Source: an uncultured Saprospirales bacterium
GTDB taxonomy: Bacteria > Bacteroidota > Bacteroidia > Chitinophagales > Saprospiraceae
Length of the DNA: 64,000 bases
NCBI GenBank assembly: GCA_937864265.1
Contig: CALMIR010000169.1
Location: 1 to 64,000 of the forward strand
Reading direction: 5' to 3'
In this document: positions 53,682 to 62,717 of the stretch, one piece after another
Layout of the letters: each line of letters begins with the position of its first letter
Numbering within the stretch: the first letter of the stretch is position 1
Translations under genes and position numbers: made by a program
Notes under the pieces: generated by a model
Database searches by the model: none
What the model was told of the DNA's origin: nothing
Seen by the model: only the letters and a program-made list of their open reading frames with translations

Positions 53682-54923
53682 TTAATCTTGCGATTGATTA
53701 TTTAAATGATCGTGCCAGGTAGCCATTAAGCGAAGGCTAAACGAGGTAGCTATATCGCGTACATATAAGCGCATTGCTCCATCCTTGGACCATTTACGCC
53801 AGCTTTCCCAAATAGCACCTCTGAGGTTTGGATCAGGGTGGTCACTCGGGAGTTGATTGGCAAGCACCCATTCAAGGGATTTGATGGCATTGGGCTGGAA
53901 TTCGTCATATCCTGCTTCCCAAAGGCGCAACCATATTAGGCCGGCATAAGCAGTAGCCGAACCACATATCGAAGCGGCATCGTAGCTCTCGTCCATTCGG
54001 TTGGTATAATAAATATGCCCCTGCTTTTGTTGCCACTTTTGTACTGTTCGCATGGTGCGTGCGGCAGCCTCTAGGTAGCGGCTGTCCTGAGTGAGGGAAT
54101 AAGCTTCGATTAGGCTCTCGGCGTACCAAATATTGAACCGAGGGTGTAGTTTCCCGCTGGGTTCATGGTTGGGGTGATAATCCAGCCAAAGCCCATTTTC
54201 GTGTTGTTTAGCAAGTAAGCTATTGCTGAGGTTGAGGAAAACATCTCGATAGGCTGATTTTCCTGTATGCAAATACATGTCTTTAAATAAAAATCCTTCA
54301 TTATTAGGCCGGGTTACGAGATGCAAAGGCAAGCTATCGCCCGGGTAGTGAGGGCTGCGTGTTTTCCAAATCTCTCCTGTTTTGAAATCGACGATGTCGT
54401 ACAAAACACCTTCTTCAGGTAGATACAAATGATGCATGGCCCAGTGTCCGGCACTAGTTGCTACATGGGCATATTCTGGATTGCCTGTCAGGCGGCTCAA
54501 TAAGAAAAGCCCAGGGCTTCCATCGGCTAAAGTCGTAAAATTGATCAAATGGGAAGCGACATCGCCCCCGTGTAAGCCGGCAAAGAAGCCAGCTAATGGG
54601 CCTTCTGTTATAGCTTGAGATGCCCACCAGTCGCCAGCTTTGATAGACGTGTTCAGGAAGCTTGAATCGCCCGTAATGCGAAAAGCCTCCAGTAAACCGT
54701 AAATTACTTGTCCGGTATGCCAGGCGGGTTCGTATTCTTGCCATTGGCCGCTTATCAGTTCGTAATCGCAGCGAGAACTACCAACTTCATTAATGAGTAC
54801 ATCAGCTGCATATTGCCCGCTCAACTGAATGGCCTGCTCAATTTCTTCCAGGTTGAATGGCTTGTTTTGTGCAATCAGAAGATGGCTTCCTAGTAATAAG
54901 ACTAATAATCTGTAAATACGCAT
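53682..54923 (-). CDS. Exported alpha/alpha-toroid glycosidase-like protein
   Basis: 413 residues from the ATG at 54923, which starts a signal peptide (RIYRLLVLLLGSHLLIAQ). The rest is a string of aromatic-rich helix pairs (YEPAWHTGQVIYGLLEAFRI, AGHWAMHHLY, RFNIWYAESLIEAYSL, AYAGLIWLRLWEAGY, GAIWESWRKWSKDGAMRLY), typical of six-hairpin glycosidases and lyases. It may act on unsaturated or uronate-containing oligosaccharides in the periplasm, in the manner of GH88/GH105 or similar families, but the exact family was not recognised. It starts the minus-strand run leading to uxaB, and its promoter region is shared with the divergent enolase-superfamily gene. Confidence 0.65.
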   Translation of the reverse strand: MRIYRLLVLLLGSHLLIAQNKPFNLEEIEQAIQLSGQYAADVLINEVGSSRCDYELISGQWQEYEPAWHTGQVIYGLLEAFRITGDSSFLNTSIKAGDWWASQAITEGPLAGFFAGLHGGDVASHLINFTTLADGSPGLFLLSRLTGNPEYAHVATSAGHWAMHHLYLPEEGVLYDIVDFKTGEIWKTRSPHYPGDSLPLHLVTRPNNEGFLFKDMYLHTGKSAYRDVFLNLSNSLLAKQHENGLWLDYHPNHEPSGKLHPRFNIWYAESLIEAYSLTQDSRYLEAAARTMRTVQKWQQKQGHIYYTNRMDESYDAASICGSATAYAGLIWLRLWEAGYDEFQPNAIKSLEWVLANQLPSDHPDPNLRGAIWESWRKWSKDGAMRLYVRDIATSFSLRLMATWHDHLNNQSQD

Positions 54924-54979
54924 TCCCATAGGCTTTTGATCTTTTTTTAAACGTTGCCTTTTAGGTTTTCCCTTACAAA

Positions 54980-55018
54980 CCTGATAGGATTCATAAATAT
55001 GTACTTGTTTCTATCAGG
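54980..55018. promoter_or_regulatory. 8-bp inverted repeat, candidate uronate operator
   Basis: CCTGATAG (54980-54987) and CTATCAGG (55011-55018) form a perfect inverted repeat in the 143-bp gap between two divergent genes. Their centres are 31 bp apart, about three turns of the helix, so two protein dimers or one dimer pair could bind on the same face. It may control both directions of the uronate locus. The alternative is a hairpin. Confidence 0.45.
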
Positions 55019-55066
55019 GTATGCTTTGTTTCCTGCGTTTTTAGATGGAATAAATGCTATTTAAAA

Positions 55067-56368
55067 ATGAGAAAATATATTTCAGAACACAATAACAGCA
55101 ATAAATTATCCAGAAGGCAGTGGTTCAAACAAGGCGCTGGCCTTGGTGCTTTGGCTTTATCGCCATTTTCTATATCTGCTGAAATTCTCGAATCGCAGCA
55201 TAAGCCTAACTATGTACCGCTGAAGCCCTTAGAAAACATTAAGGAATTGATCAATAGCCCTGTCGTCATTGATCGGATAGAAATACTGCGATTTGGCAAA
55301 GAATATATGACACGTACAACAACCAGAGATGGTGTAGTAGGCTATAGTATGGGTAATAATCGCATTCCCAATTTGTTGACGATTTATAAGGATTTGGTTG
55401 CGCCTTTTTTCATTGGTAAAGATGCTCGCGAATTGGCGGTGATGTGGGATCAGTTTTATTACAATAGCAAGGAACGGGTTTATAAATATGCATCTATGCC
55501 TTTGTGGAATTGTTTTGGGCAAGTGGAGGTTACATTGCTTGATATTTTAGGAAAGGTCGCTCAAAAGCCGGTTTGTGAACTTTTAGGCAAAGTGTTGAGT
55601 ACCGAAATTCCGGTGTATTTATCTAGCTTGCGAAGGGATACTTCGCCCGAACAGGAGTGTGAATGGCTTGGCGAAAGGGTAGAAGCTTGCCAGGCCAAAT
55701 CTATTAAGATAAAAATAGGAGGACGTATGTCTAAAAATGTCGATGCCTATCCCGGACGAACAGAAAACCTTGTATCATACGCCCGCAAGTTTTTTGGCGA
55801 TGACATGGACATCAACGTGGATGCCAATGGCAGTTATGATGTGGCTAAAGCGATTGAAGTTGGGCGGATGTTGGAAGATTATGGGATTGGATTTTACGAA
55901 GAGCCTTGCGAATGGGAGGATTTCGTGGCGCATCAACAAGTAGCTGATGTGCTGCGCATTACAATAGCCGGGGGAGAACAGGATTATAGCTTGCCTAAAT
56001 GGGAATGGATGATGGCCAATGGTGCTTTGGAGCTTATCCAGCCAGACATAATGTACAATGGTGGTATTTTACGCACCATTCATGTAGCGAATATGGCCAT
56101 GCGCTACAACCTGCCGGTAACGACACACAACCCCCGGAATAATGCCGAGTATGCCAATTTACTGCATCTGGCTGCTGTATTGCCCAATTTGGGGCCCTTT
56201 CAGGAATACAGGGCGGAAATACCCAAAGGTAAAATTCCTTATACCCCTGAAATAAGCTGCCACAATGGGCATGTATCTATTTTAACCCAACCCGGAATGG
56301 GTATTCAGTACGATCCTGACTTTATGAATCAGGCTGAAGTATTGGCATTGATAAATCAGACTTGGTAA
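55067..56368 (+). CDS. Tat-exported enolase-superfamily (mandelate racemase-like) protein
   Basis: 433 residues with a twin-arginine signal (SRRQWFKQG, Arg16-Arg17) and a hydrophobic stretch to about residue 38. The core is the enolase-superfamily barrel with catalytic KxK (Lys214, Lys216 in SIKIKIGG), metal ligands Asp252 (NVDANG), Glu278 (YEEP) and Glu304 (GGEQD), and His354 (TTHNPRNN). All acid-sugar-dehydratase-type residues are present. The substrate is unknown; genes around it point to a hexuronate or aldonate. Export of such an enzyme to the periplasm is unusual, since most dehydratases are cytoplasmic. The sulfatase gene follows after 14 bp. Confidence 0.88.
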   Translation: MRKYISEHNNSNKLSRRQWFKQGAGLGALALSPFSISAEILESQHKPNYVPLKPLENIKELINSPVVIDRIEILRFGKEYMTRTTTRDGVVGYSMGNNRIPNLLTIYKDLVAPFFIGKDARELAVMWDQFYYNSKERVYKYASMPLWNCFGQVEVTLLDILGKVAQKPVCELLGKVLSTEIPVYLSSLRRDTSPEQECEWLGERVEACQAKSIKIKIGGRMSKNVDAYPGRTENLVSYARKFFGDDMDINVDANGSYDVAKAIEVGRMLEDYGIGFYEEPCEWEDFVAHQQVADVLRITIAGGEQDYSLPKWEWMMANGALELIQPDIMYNGGILRTIHVANMAMRYNLPVTTHNPRNNAEYANLLHLAAVLPNLGPFQEYRAEIPKGKIPYTPEISCHNGHVSILTQPGMGIQYDPDFMNQAEVLALINQTW

Positions 56369-56382
56369 AAGCACCATTGGGT

Positions 56383-57954
56383 ATGCGCTATATTTTGATT
56401 TTACTCCTTGTTGCATCGAGCATTTTTTTTTCAGACTCTGAACACAAAAGTTACAAGAATCAGCAGCCTAATATTGTGCTAATTCTAGCCGATGATCTGG
56501 GTTTTAGCGATCTGGGTGCTTATGGCTCAGAAATCAGTACCCCTAATCTGGATCAATTAGCCGATCAAGGAGTCTGTTTTACGCAGTTTTACAATGCGGC
56601 TCGTTGTTGCCCCTCACGGGCTTCGTTACTTACGGGCTTGTACCCGCATCAAGTAGGTATGGGAGGCATGGTTGCCCATTCAGGCAAAGTACGGCCAGAG
56701 GGACCTTATCAAGGGTATCTGCGTCACGACAGTTGCCAAACCATTGCTGAGGCTTTGAAACCTTTAGGATATAAAACATACATGTCGGGGAAATGGCATG
56801 TGGGCGAGCATGAAAAGGATTGGCCTTTGCAGCGGGGCTTTGATCGCTATTTTGGGCTTATCAGTGGTGCAAGTAGTTATTATGAATTACTGGATGAGGG
56901 GGATCGAACCCGGATTATGTTATTGGAGAATGCCCCATTCAAGCCCCAAGGAGATGATTTCTATATGACAGATGCTATTACAAATTACGCGCTGGAAGTA
57001 CTGGATGAACATCACAACGCTTTTGCATCACAACCTTTTTTCTTGTATCTGGCTTATACAGCACCTCATTGGCCTTTGCATGCTCCAGACTCCTTGATTC
57101 AAAAATACGAAAAAAAATATCAGGTGGGCTGGGATTCCATCCGCAGGAATCGCTATGACAAACAACTGGATAAAGGCTTATTTGGCAATAATCCACCAGC
57201 CTTGAGCAATCGAACTGAAGAAGTTAGTGCCTGGCCGCAAGCAACTAATAGTATTGATTGGGTGCGACGAATGGCAACTTATGCAGCTATGGTAGAACGA
57301 ATGGATGAGGGTATCGGAAACGTATTGGAAGCATTACGCGAGCAAGGACAATTAGAAAATACATTATTTTTATTTCTATCGGACAATGGTGCTAGTGCTG
57401 AAAATATTGAAGGAAGAGCACTTGACGAGCCTACGATTCCCACAGGATATCCTGGATCATATCGAGCTTACTGCGAACCATGGGCAAATGTCAGCAATAC
57501 TCCAATGCGTTATTATAAAAAGTGGATATACGAGGGCGGTATTGCTACCCCTGCTATCCTTTATTTTCAGGAGGGGCATTTTCCAGCAGGCAAGTGCATA
57601 AATACCCCCCTACATCTAATTGACATCATGCCTACCTTTTTGTACTTAGCAGGAAAAAAACAGGATGCTTCAAATGGAAACCTGCCTTTACCTGGAAAGA
57701 ATATCATCCAGATGATAAAGGCAGAGACAAATGTTCAAAACCGCCCGCTATTTTGGGAGCATGAAGGGCATAGAGCAGTCAGGTTAGGCGATTGGAAATT
57801 AGTAGCCAAAGCCAAAACAGACTGGGAACTTTACCATATAGCACATGACCGAAGTGAAACACAAAATATGGCTGACTTTTATCCAGACAAGGTCGCGAAG
57901 ATGGAAAAATTATACCTCGAATGGGCTCAGAAAGTAGGCGTGAAATTAGAATAA
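56383..57954 (+). CDS. Exported sulfatase (formylglycine-type)
   Basis: 523 residues from the ATG at 56383; the frame is open to a TTG inside the previous gene. Signal peptide (RYILILLLVASSIFF). Sulfatase fold: NIVLILADDLGFSDLGAYG with metal-binding Asp-Asp, the C-x-P-S-R signature at Cys75 (RCCPSRASLLTG), MSGKWHVG with the active-site Lys and His, and FLSDNGASAENIE with the second metal Asp-Asn. Cys75 needs conversion to formylglycine by an anaerobic-type maturase that is not in the window. It probably removes sulfate esters from the polysaccharide or its fragments. It ends 15 bp from the convergent uxuA. Confidence 0.93.
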   Translation: MRYILILLLVASSIFFSDSEHKSYKNQQPNIVLILADDLGFSDLGAYGSEISTPNLDQLADQGVCFTQFYNAARCCPSRASLLTGLYPHQVGMGGMVAHSGKVRPEGPYQGYLRHDSCQTIAEALKPLGYKTYMSGKWHVGEHEKDWPLQRGFDRYFGLISGASSYYELLDEGDRTRIMLLENAPFKPQGDDFYMTDAITNYALEVLDEHHNAFASQPFFLYLAYTAPHWPLHAPDSLIQKYEKKYQVGWDSIRRNRYDKQLDKGLFGNNPPALSNRTEEVSAWPQATNSIDWVRRMATYAAMVERMDEGIGNVLEALREQGQLENTLFLFLSDNGASAENIEGRALDEPTIPTGYPGSYRAYCEPWANVSNTPMRYYKKWIYEGGIATPAILYFQEGHFPAGKCINTPLHLIDIMPTFLYLAGKKQDASNGNLPLPGKNIIQMIKAETNVQNRPLFWEHEGHRAVRLGDWKLVAKAKTDWELYHIAHDRSETQNMADFYPDKVAKMEKLYLEWAQKVGVKLE

Positions 57955-57969
57955 TATTTTTTTCATACG

Positions 57970-59157
57970 TTATTCATTCAACATTTTCCAACTAAGTGTT
58001 TCTGCAACACCCCTTATTTCCGCCAGCCCTTTGAGTCGCCCTACTGCCGTGTAGCCTGGATTGGTTTGAACATTGAGATCAGAAGCTAACCTATGGCCGT
58101 GGTCGGGGCGAAGAGGGATAGGCTTGTTGCGGTTTTGAGTTAGCCGGATGAGCGCATCGATAATTGCGACCATATTTGCAGAACCTCCGATATGATCAGC
58201 TTCGTAAAAACTGCCATCAGGCTCTAATTGGACATTGCGTAAATGTAGGAAGTGAATACGATCGGAAAACTGATGAATTATGTCCAACAGATCATTATCA
58301 CTCCTGGCACCTAAAGATCCCACACAATAGCACAGGCCATTAGATGGGCTGGGAATACGATGGAAAAGGGCTGCCAAATCTGGCAAGGTGCTTACGACCC
58401 TGGGAAGGCCTAAAAGCGAGAAGGGCGGATCATCTGGATGAATGGTCAATTTTATGCCGACTTCCTGAGCTACAGGCACTACAGCTTCCAAAAAGGCGTA
58501 CATATTTTGCCGCAGGTCTTCAGGCTGAATCTCTTTGTAAGCTTCCAAGTGTTGGCGGAAGGTGTCAAGCGTATAACTTTCCTCGGCTCCTGGAAGGCCA
58601 GCGATGAGCGTTTTGATAAGTGTATCTTTCTGTGCGTCGCTCATAGATTCGACTCGCAATTGGGCATTGGCCCAAATATCGGAAGGATGATCAGCCTCAG
58701 CATCGGGGCGCTTGAGTAAAAAGCCGTCAAAAATAGCCAGATCAGTGCGGTCAAACCTTAGGGCTGTACCGCCATGAGGCAACTGGAAAGACAAATCTGT
58801 CCTTGTCCAGTCAAGTACTGGCATGAAGTTATAGCATACGGTAGCTATACCACAAGCAGCCAAGTTGTGTAAAGTGATAATGTAATTGCTCGTATATTTT
58901 TCCCAATTGCCCCGGCGCAGTTTGATATCTTCATGTATCGGAACACTTTCCACTACAGACCAAGTCAGGTTATGTGCTACCAATTCTGCTTGCCGTTTTC
59001 TGATCTCTTCAATAGGCCAGATAGAGCCATTGGGTAAGTGATGTAAAGCCGTAACAATACCAGTAGCTCCTGCTTGGCGGGCAATGGATAAGTCAACTGG
59101 ATCCTTAGGGCCAAACCAACGCCATGTATAAATGAACGGATTGAAAGGTGTGTGCAT
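57970..59157 (-). CDS. uxuA: Mannonate dehydratase (UxuA)
   Basis: 395-residue TIM-barrel enzyme that dehydrates D-mannonate to 2-keto-3-deoxygluconate. The length equals that of known UxuA proteins. Blocks seen are YTWRWFGPKDPVDLSIARQA at the start, CYNFMPVLDWTRTDL, the metal-site segment LTIHPDDPPFSLLGLPR, CYCVGSLGARSDND, HFLHLRNV and PLRPDHGHRL with the late His. It lies 10 bp after the GH2 gene on the same strand. Its presence, without an altronate dehydratase, makes D-glucuronate the expected substrate of the pathway. Confidence 0.96.
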   Translation of the reverse strand: MHTPFNPFIYTWRWFGPKDPVDLSIARQAGATGIVTALHHLPNGSIWPIEEIRKRQAELVAHNLTWSVVESVPIHEDIKLRRGNWEKYTSNYIITLHNLAACGIATVCYNFMPVLDWTRTDLSFQLPHGGTALRFDRTDLAIFDGFLLKRPDAEADHPSDIWANAQLRVESMSDAQKDTLIKTLIAGLPGAEESYTLDTFRQHLEAYKEIQPEDLRQNMYAFLEAVVPVAQEVGIKLTIHPDDPPFSLLGLPRVVSTLPDLAALFHRIPSPSNGLCYCVGSLGARSDNDLLDIIHQFSDRIHFLHLRNVQLEPDGSFYEADHIGGSANMVAIIDALIRLTQNRNKPIPLRPDHGHRLASDLNVQTNPGYTAVGRLKGLAEIRGVAETLSWKMLNE

Positions 59158-59167
59158 GATGAAAAAT

Positions 59168-61027
59168 CTAATCTAGGGTGTAAGTGTATTTCTTTTCTAT
59201 TTCTTTATAAAATGCTTTTAACACTTCAAAGGCCATTTTTTTCTGTCCGTTGTCAGAAATGACCCCTTTGCGGTTCCAGCCATCTTGAATGCCGCTTAAA
59301 TTGCGTCTTGGCGAGCGGAAGTCCACCAATATCCAGGGCGTCATGCCCCTTAGGCTGGGAATTTTATGCAACATAAGGAGGCTTTCTTCGTACATCCAGG
59401 CCTGATAGTCTTCTGTCCAAAGTAGTTCTTTAGGGCCATGGTAGTTGTACAAGGCACCCGCTCCAAACTCAGAGATAAAAAAGGGTTTGTTGTGTGTACT
59501 CATATCCCAAGTCATCTGTGCGCAAAGGTCGGGTGTACTGCCATACCAGCCTATGTATTCGTTGATGGAAATCATATCGGCATTTTGGGCGAAGGGGTCG
59601 CTGGTCGTAACCCGTTTTCTGGCTTTATCCTCGTCCCTGTCCAAGGCAGCACTTATTAGCCTATGGTTGTCCAGACTGCGGGCTACTGATGCCAGTTTGT
59701 TTAGGAAAATCAGTCGGTTTTCATCGTGCCTTGGCGTTTCATTTGCCACTGACCACACAATGACTGAAGCTCGATTTTTATCTCGTTCTATCAGCGTACG
59801 CAGTTGATTTTCAGCATCTTGATAAGCGATACTGTCTGTGTAGTTGATTCCCCAATAAACAGGGACTTCTTCCCAGAGCAAGAAGCCCATTTCGTCGGCT
59901 AATCGCGGAGCATGTTCATTGTGGGGATAGTGGGCTAAGCGAATCATATTGCAATGGAGTTCAGCAGCCCAACCAAAAAGGGTGGCCATATCCTCCCGAC
60001 TATGTGCCCTGCCGCGCCCAAAAGGGGCTTCTTCGTGTAGCGATATACCCCTTAGGAAAATGGATTTGCCATTGAGTAGAATATCTTCACCACGTGCCTC
60101 TATGGTACGAAATCCGATTCGGTCGCTGATGGTATCCTGGCTGGTGTTAATTACAACATCGTACAACTTTGGCCGCTCGGGATACCAGCGCAATAAACCA
60201 GGGTCTGTAAAATCGAGCGGAGCATATCCTTTAGCATCGGTTCGTATAAGTTGAGAAAAATGGGCTTCGGGTATGGATATTTGTACCTCTTGCTCTGACT
60301 GGCTTCCATCCAATTGTACAAAGCCCATTAAGCGATCAGGATGTCGCGGGTCGAGTTGAAGTTTGTAATCTCGGATAAAGGTTTTGGGCAACACGAGGAG
60401 TGCTACATCGCGTGTCAGACCACCATAGTTCCACCAGTCGGTAGTCATATTAGGTACGCGATCGGATTCGCGACGGTTGTCCACTCGGACGATTAAAGCG
60501 TTATCACCTTGCTGAATCTGGTCTGTGATTTCAAAGTTGAAAGGGTCAAAGCCCCCGCGATGCTGGCCTACTTTTTTTCCGTTCAGATAAACATCGGCCT
60601 GATAATTGGCTGCACCGAAATATAAAAAAAGCCGTTCCTGCGCTGATGAGAGTTGCTGAAAGCTGGTTTTATACCACATAGCACCTTCATAGTACAGCAA
60701 CTCAGCTTGTTGTGTATTCCAGTCGCCAGGCACTTGAATGGTAGGTGCAGTATCGAAATCGTATTCTATCCGGTCGGAGATATTTTGGGGTTTGCTATTT
60801 GTCCAATAAGGCTTAGCAGATGCTTTGCTGCTTTCTTTTTCATCAAAAGGTATCCAGGTGCGGTGGTCGCGATAGCCAGTATCATAGGGGTCAATAATGT
60901 AATGCCATTGCCCCGATAGCGAATGCGAGGAACGCATATAAGCACCTTGAATGAGGGGATAAGGTTTTTGGGCAACAACACCCCAAGTGATACCCATTAA
61001 TATGAAATAGGTCAGGAAGATACGCAT
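59168..61027 (-). CDS. Glycoside hydrolase family 2, beta-glucuronidase-like
   Basis: 619-residue exported enzyme (signal peptide about 1-19). Order: sugar-binding jelly roll (about 30-215, LSGQWHYIIDPYDTG and VYLNGKKVGQHRGGFDPFNF), Ig-like domain (about 220-310), TIM barrel (about 315-619). Catalytic residues are Glu430 in VWSVANE (acid/base) and Glu520 in FFISEFGAG (nucleophile). The NEYIGWYG motif (489-496) is of the kind seen in beta-glucuronidases. It could also be a beta-galactosidase or mannosidase, but the uronate genes next to it favour glucuronidase. It is followed by uxuA at 10 bp. Confidence 0.88.
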   Translation of the reverse strand: MRIFLTYFILMGITWGVVAQKPYPLIQGAYMRSSHSLSGQWHYIIDPYDTGYRDHRTWIPFDEKESSKASAKPYWTNSKPQNISDRIEYDFDTAPTIQVPGDWNTQQAELLYYEGAMWYKTSFQQLSSAQERLFLYFGAANYQADVYLNGKKVGQHRGGFDPFNFEITDQIQQGDNALIVRVDNRRESDRVPNMTTDWWNYGGLTRDVALLVLPKTFIRDYKLQLDPRHPDRLMGFVQLDGSQSEQEVQISIPEAHFSQLIRTDAKGYAPLDFTDPGLLRWYPERPKLYDVVINTSQDTISDRIGFRTIEARGEDILLNGKSIFLRGISLHEEAPFGRGRAHSREDMATLFGWAAELHCNMIRLAHYPHNEHAPRLADEMGFLLWEEVPVYWGINYTDSIAYQDAENQLRTLIERDKNRASVIVWSVANETPRHDENRLIFLNKLASVARSLDNHRLISAALDRDEDKARKRVTTSDPFAQNADMISINEYIGWYGSTPDLCAQMTWDMSTHNKPFFISEFGAGALYNYHGPKELLWTEDYQAWMYEESLLMLHKIPSLRGMTPWILVDFRSPRRNLSGIQDGWNRKGVISDNGQKKMAFEVLKAFYKEIEKKYTYTLD

Positions 61028-61070
61028 TTTTTGTACTAAAAAAGAGGTGAAAACTTACGAATGATACAGT

Positions 61071-61101
61071 CAGCCCAGCTAGCGTAGTGCTAACCGGGCT
61101 G
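61071..61101 (-). terminator. Intercistronic hairpin after the beta-helix gene
   Basis: CAGCCC (61071-61076) and GGGCTG (61096-61101) pair, with inner GCTA/TAGC pairs, in the 98-bp gap between the beta-helix gene and the GH2 gene on the minus strand. The T run is weak, so it may be a partial terminator or a processing hairpin. Confidence 0.45.
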
Positions 61102-61125
61102 TTATAAATTAGTATGAAAACAAGA

Positions 61126-62637
61126 TTAATTGCGGATAATCTGACGGGTACTCATCTGCCCACTTGCGTCGAATAAACTGAGCAGATACAAACCCGCAGG
61201 TAAGTCAGAGAAGTCAATCTCTGTACGGTCGATATTTACATTTTGCATGTTGCTAACAGGGCGTCCAAGGGCATCGTACAGGATAATGCCTTGAATAGGT
61301 GTGCCCGACAAGCTGCGAACGAAAAGCGTATGTGCTACTGGATTGGGATAGTAGAGGATGTTGGCTTCCACAAAAAGATCGCGTGTGCTAGTTGGGAAGT
61401 TAAAATCATTGAGGTTGGCACCAATAGGTTGTCCTTCCGTTCCTGCCGTATAGGATTGCGCTCCTTGGGAATAGCCGTAATCGTGGTAGGTCGAATAACG
61501 GTCGATTGAACCGTCGCCAACTGCCGAGGTAAGTATAGGATCGGGGTCAATACCACTATGATCCCAGTTGGGGGCATCCATTTCCTGGTGATGAGCCATA
61601 ACCCACCCAAGGGGTAGGGGCGCCGGATTGGTAAATTCCAGCACCTCTTCAATATTGGTTTCTGCTGTTCCACCTGCTGTTACAGCCTGAATGGCCAACT
61701 CGTTCCAATAAGGCACTTGTTCTATGGTATCTAGGTCCACTTGCGTAAAAGGCGTCGCATCTACTAAGACTTGATTACGAAAAATGTTGTTATGACTGAT
61801 GACCCAAGAGTCAACATTGCCACTGGCGATAGTGTCTGGGTCAACCACAGTGCGGTCGTCCTGTTCTGCAGGATCAAGGCTAAATTGGCGTCCCAGGAAA
61901 GCACCGTCAGAAACAACATTATTGGTAAAAACTAAAGTTTCTACCGGACCGACTGCGAAGCAACGTTGCCCGGTATTGGCCACGGTATTCTGATTAAATT
62001 CTGCATAGTTGATATTTCCTCCACCATCGCGGATGATTCGGCTGGTGATGTTATACACAAGGTTATTGGTCATAACTATAGAATCAACATCGTTGCCCCT
62101 ATCGTCTATAAAGCGGCCATTATCCGGGTTGTTGGTTTCTCCCATCCTACTAATGATGCAATTCCTTACATAGAGCTTCACCCCTGCATTATCGAGCCGG
62201 AAGGTCGTTTGACCGGAGTCGTCGAACAAGCAATCATCTACGGTAATCCGAATGTCATTGGCTCGGGCGCGTATGATTCGTTCAAAAATAACACCCAGTG
62301 TACTGCGTTGAGTCATGTGTATGCCTTCCAGAATCAATTCGCCACGCGCTTCAAACAAAGCGTTGATTTCTACATCGGCAGAAGGAGGGTCGCTCACAAT
62401 TAGAGGACGGGCAAAATCAGGATTTCCGCTTGACCGCAAGTGCAGTGTGAAGCCTTCGTGTTCAATAGGGGCATTGACGAAGTAAATGGCACCGCGAGTA
62501 AGTTCATAAATACGACCCGGATCGCTAGTGATCACATCATTTAGCGTACTACCTGGTGTAACGCTGATGATTTCCTGTGCCTTCAGGTTAAGCTGGCTAA
62601 GAATAGCTGCCAAGCATAAAAAGTAAAATCGCTTCAT
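61126..62637 (-). CDS. T9SS-secreted parallel beta-helix protein, candidate polyuronate lyase
   Basis: 503 residues from the ATG at 62637 (MKRFYFLCLAAIL, signal peptide to about 22). The central region (about 60-300) is a right-handed beta-helix: repeated short strands such as LILEGIHMTQRS, DDCLFDDSGQTTFRLDNAGV, VRNCIISRMGET, VMTNNLVYNI and TNNVVSDG, with Asn ladder positions. It ends in a Por-type sorting domain (about 425-503, ILYYPNPVAHTLFVRSLSG). Such helices occur in pectate, alginate (PL6-like) and chondroitin lyases, but catalytic residues could not be assigned. Position beside the TonB receptor and GH2 gene supports a first-cut role on a uronate polymer. Confidence 0.72.
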   Translation of the reverse strand: MKRFYFLCLAAILSQLNLKAQEIISVTPGSTLNDVITSDPGRIYELTRGAIYFVNAPIEHEGFTLHLRSSGNPDFARPLIVSDPPSADVEINALFEARGELILEGIHMTQRSTLGVIFERIIRARANDIRITVDDCLFDDSGQTTFRLDNAGVKLYVRNCIISRMGETNNPDNGRFIDDRGNDVDSIVMTNNLVYNITSRIIRDGGGNINYAEFNQNTVANTGQRCFAVGPVETLVFTNNVVSDGAFLGRQFSLDPAEQDDRTVVDPDTIASGNVDSWVISHNNIFRNQVLVDATPFTQVDLDTIEQVPYWNELAIQAVTAGGTAETNIEEVLEFTNPAPLPLGWVMAHHQEMDAPNWDHSGIDPDPILTSAVGDGSIDRYSTYHDYGYSQGAQSYTAGTEGQPIGANLNDFNFPTSTRDLFVEANILYYPNPVAHTLFVRSLSGTPIQGIILYDALGRPVSNMQNVNIDRTEIDFSDLPAGLYLLSLFDASGQMSTRQIIRN

Positions 62638-62717
62638 ACAATTGTTATTTTGTGTGGTTATGGCAAAATAGTTGTTCACCTTTATTTTTTCGCATAGCGC
62701 AAAAAATGAAAGTTTTT

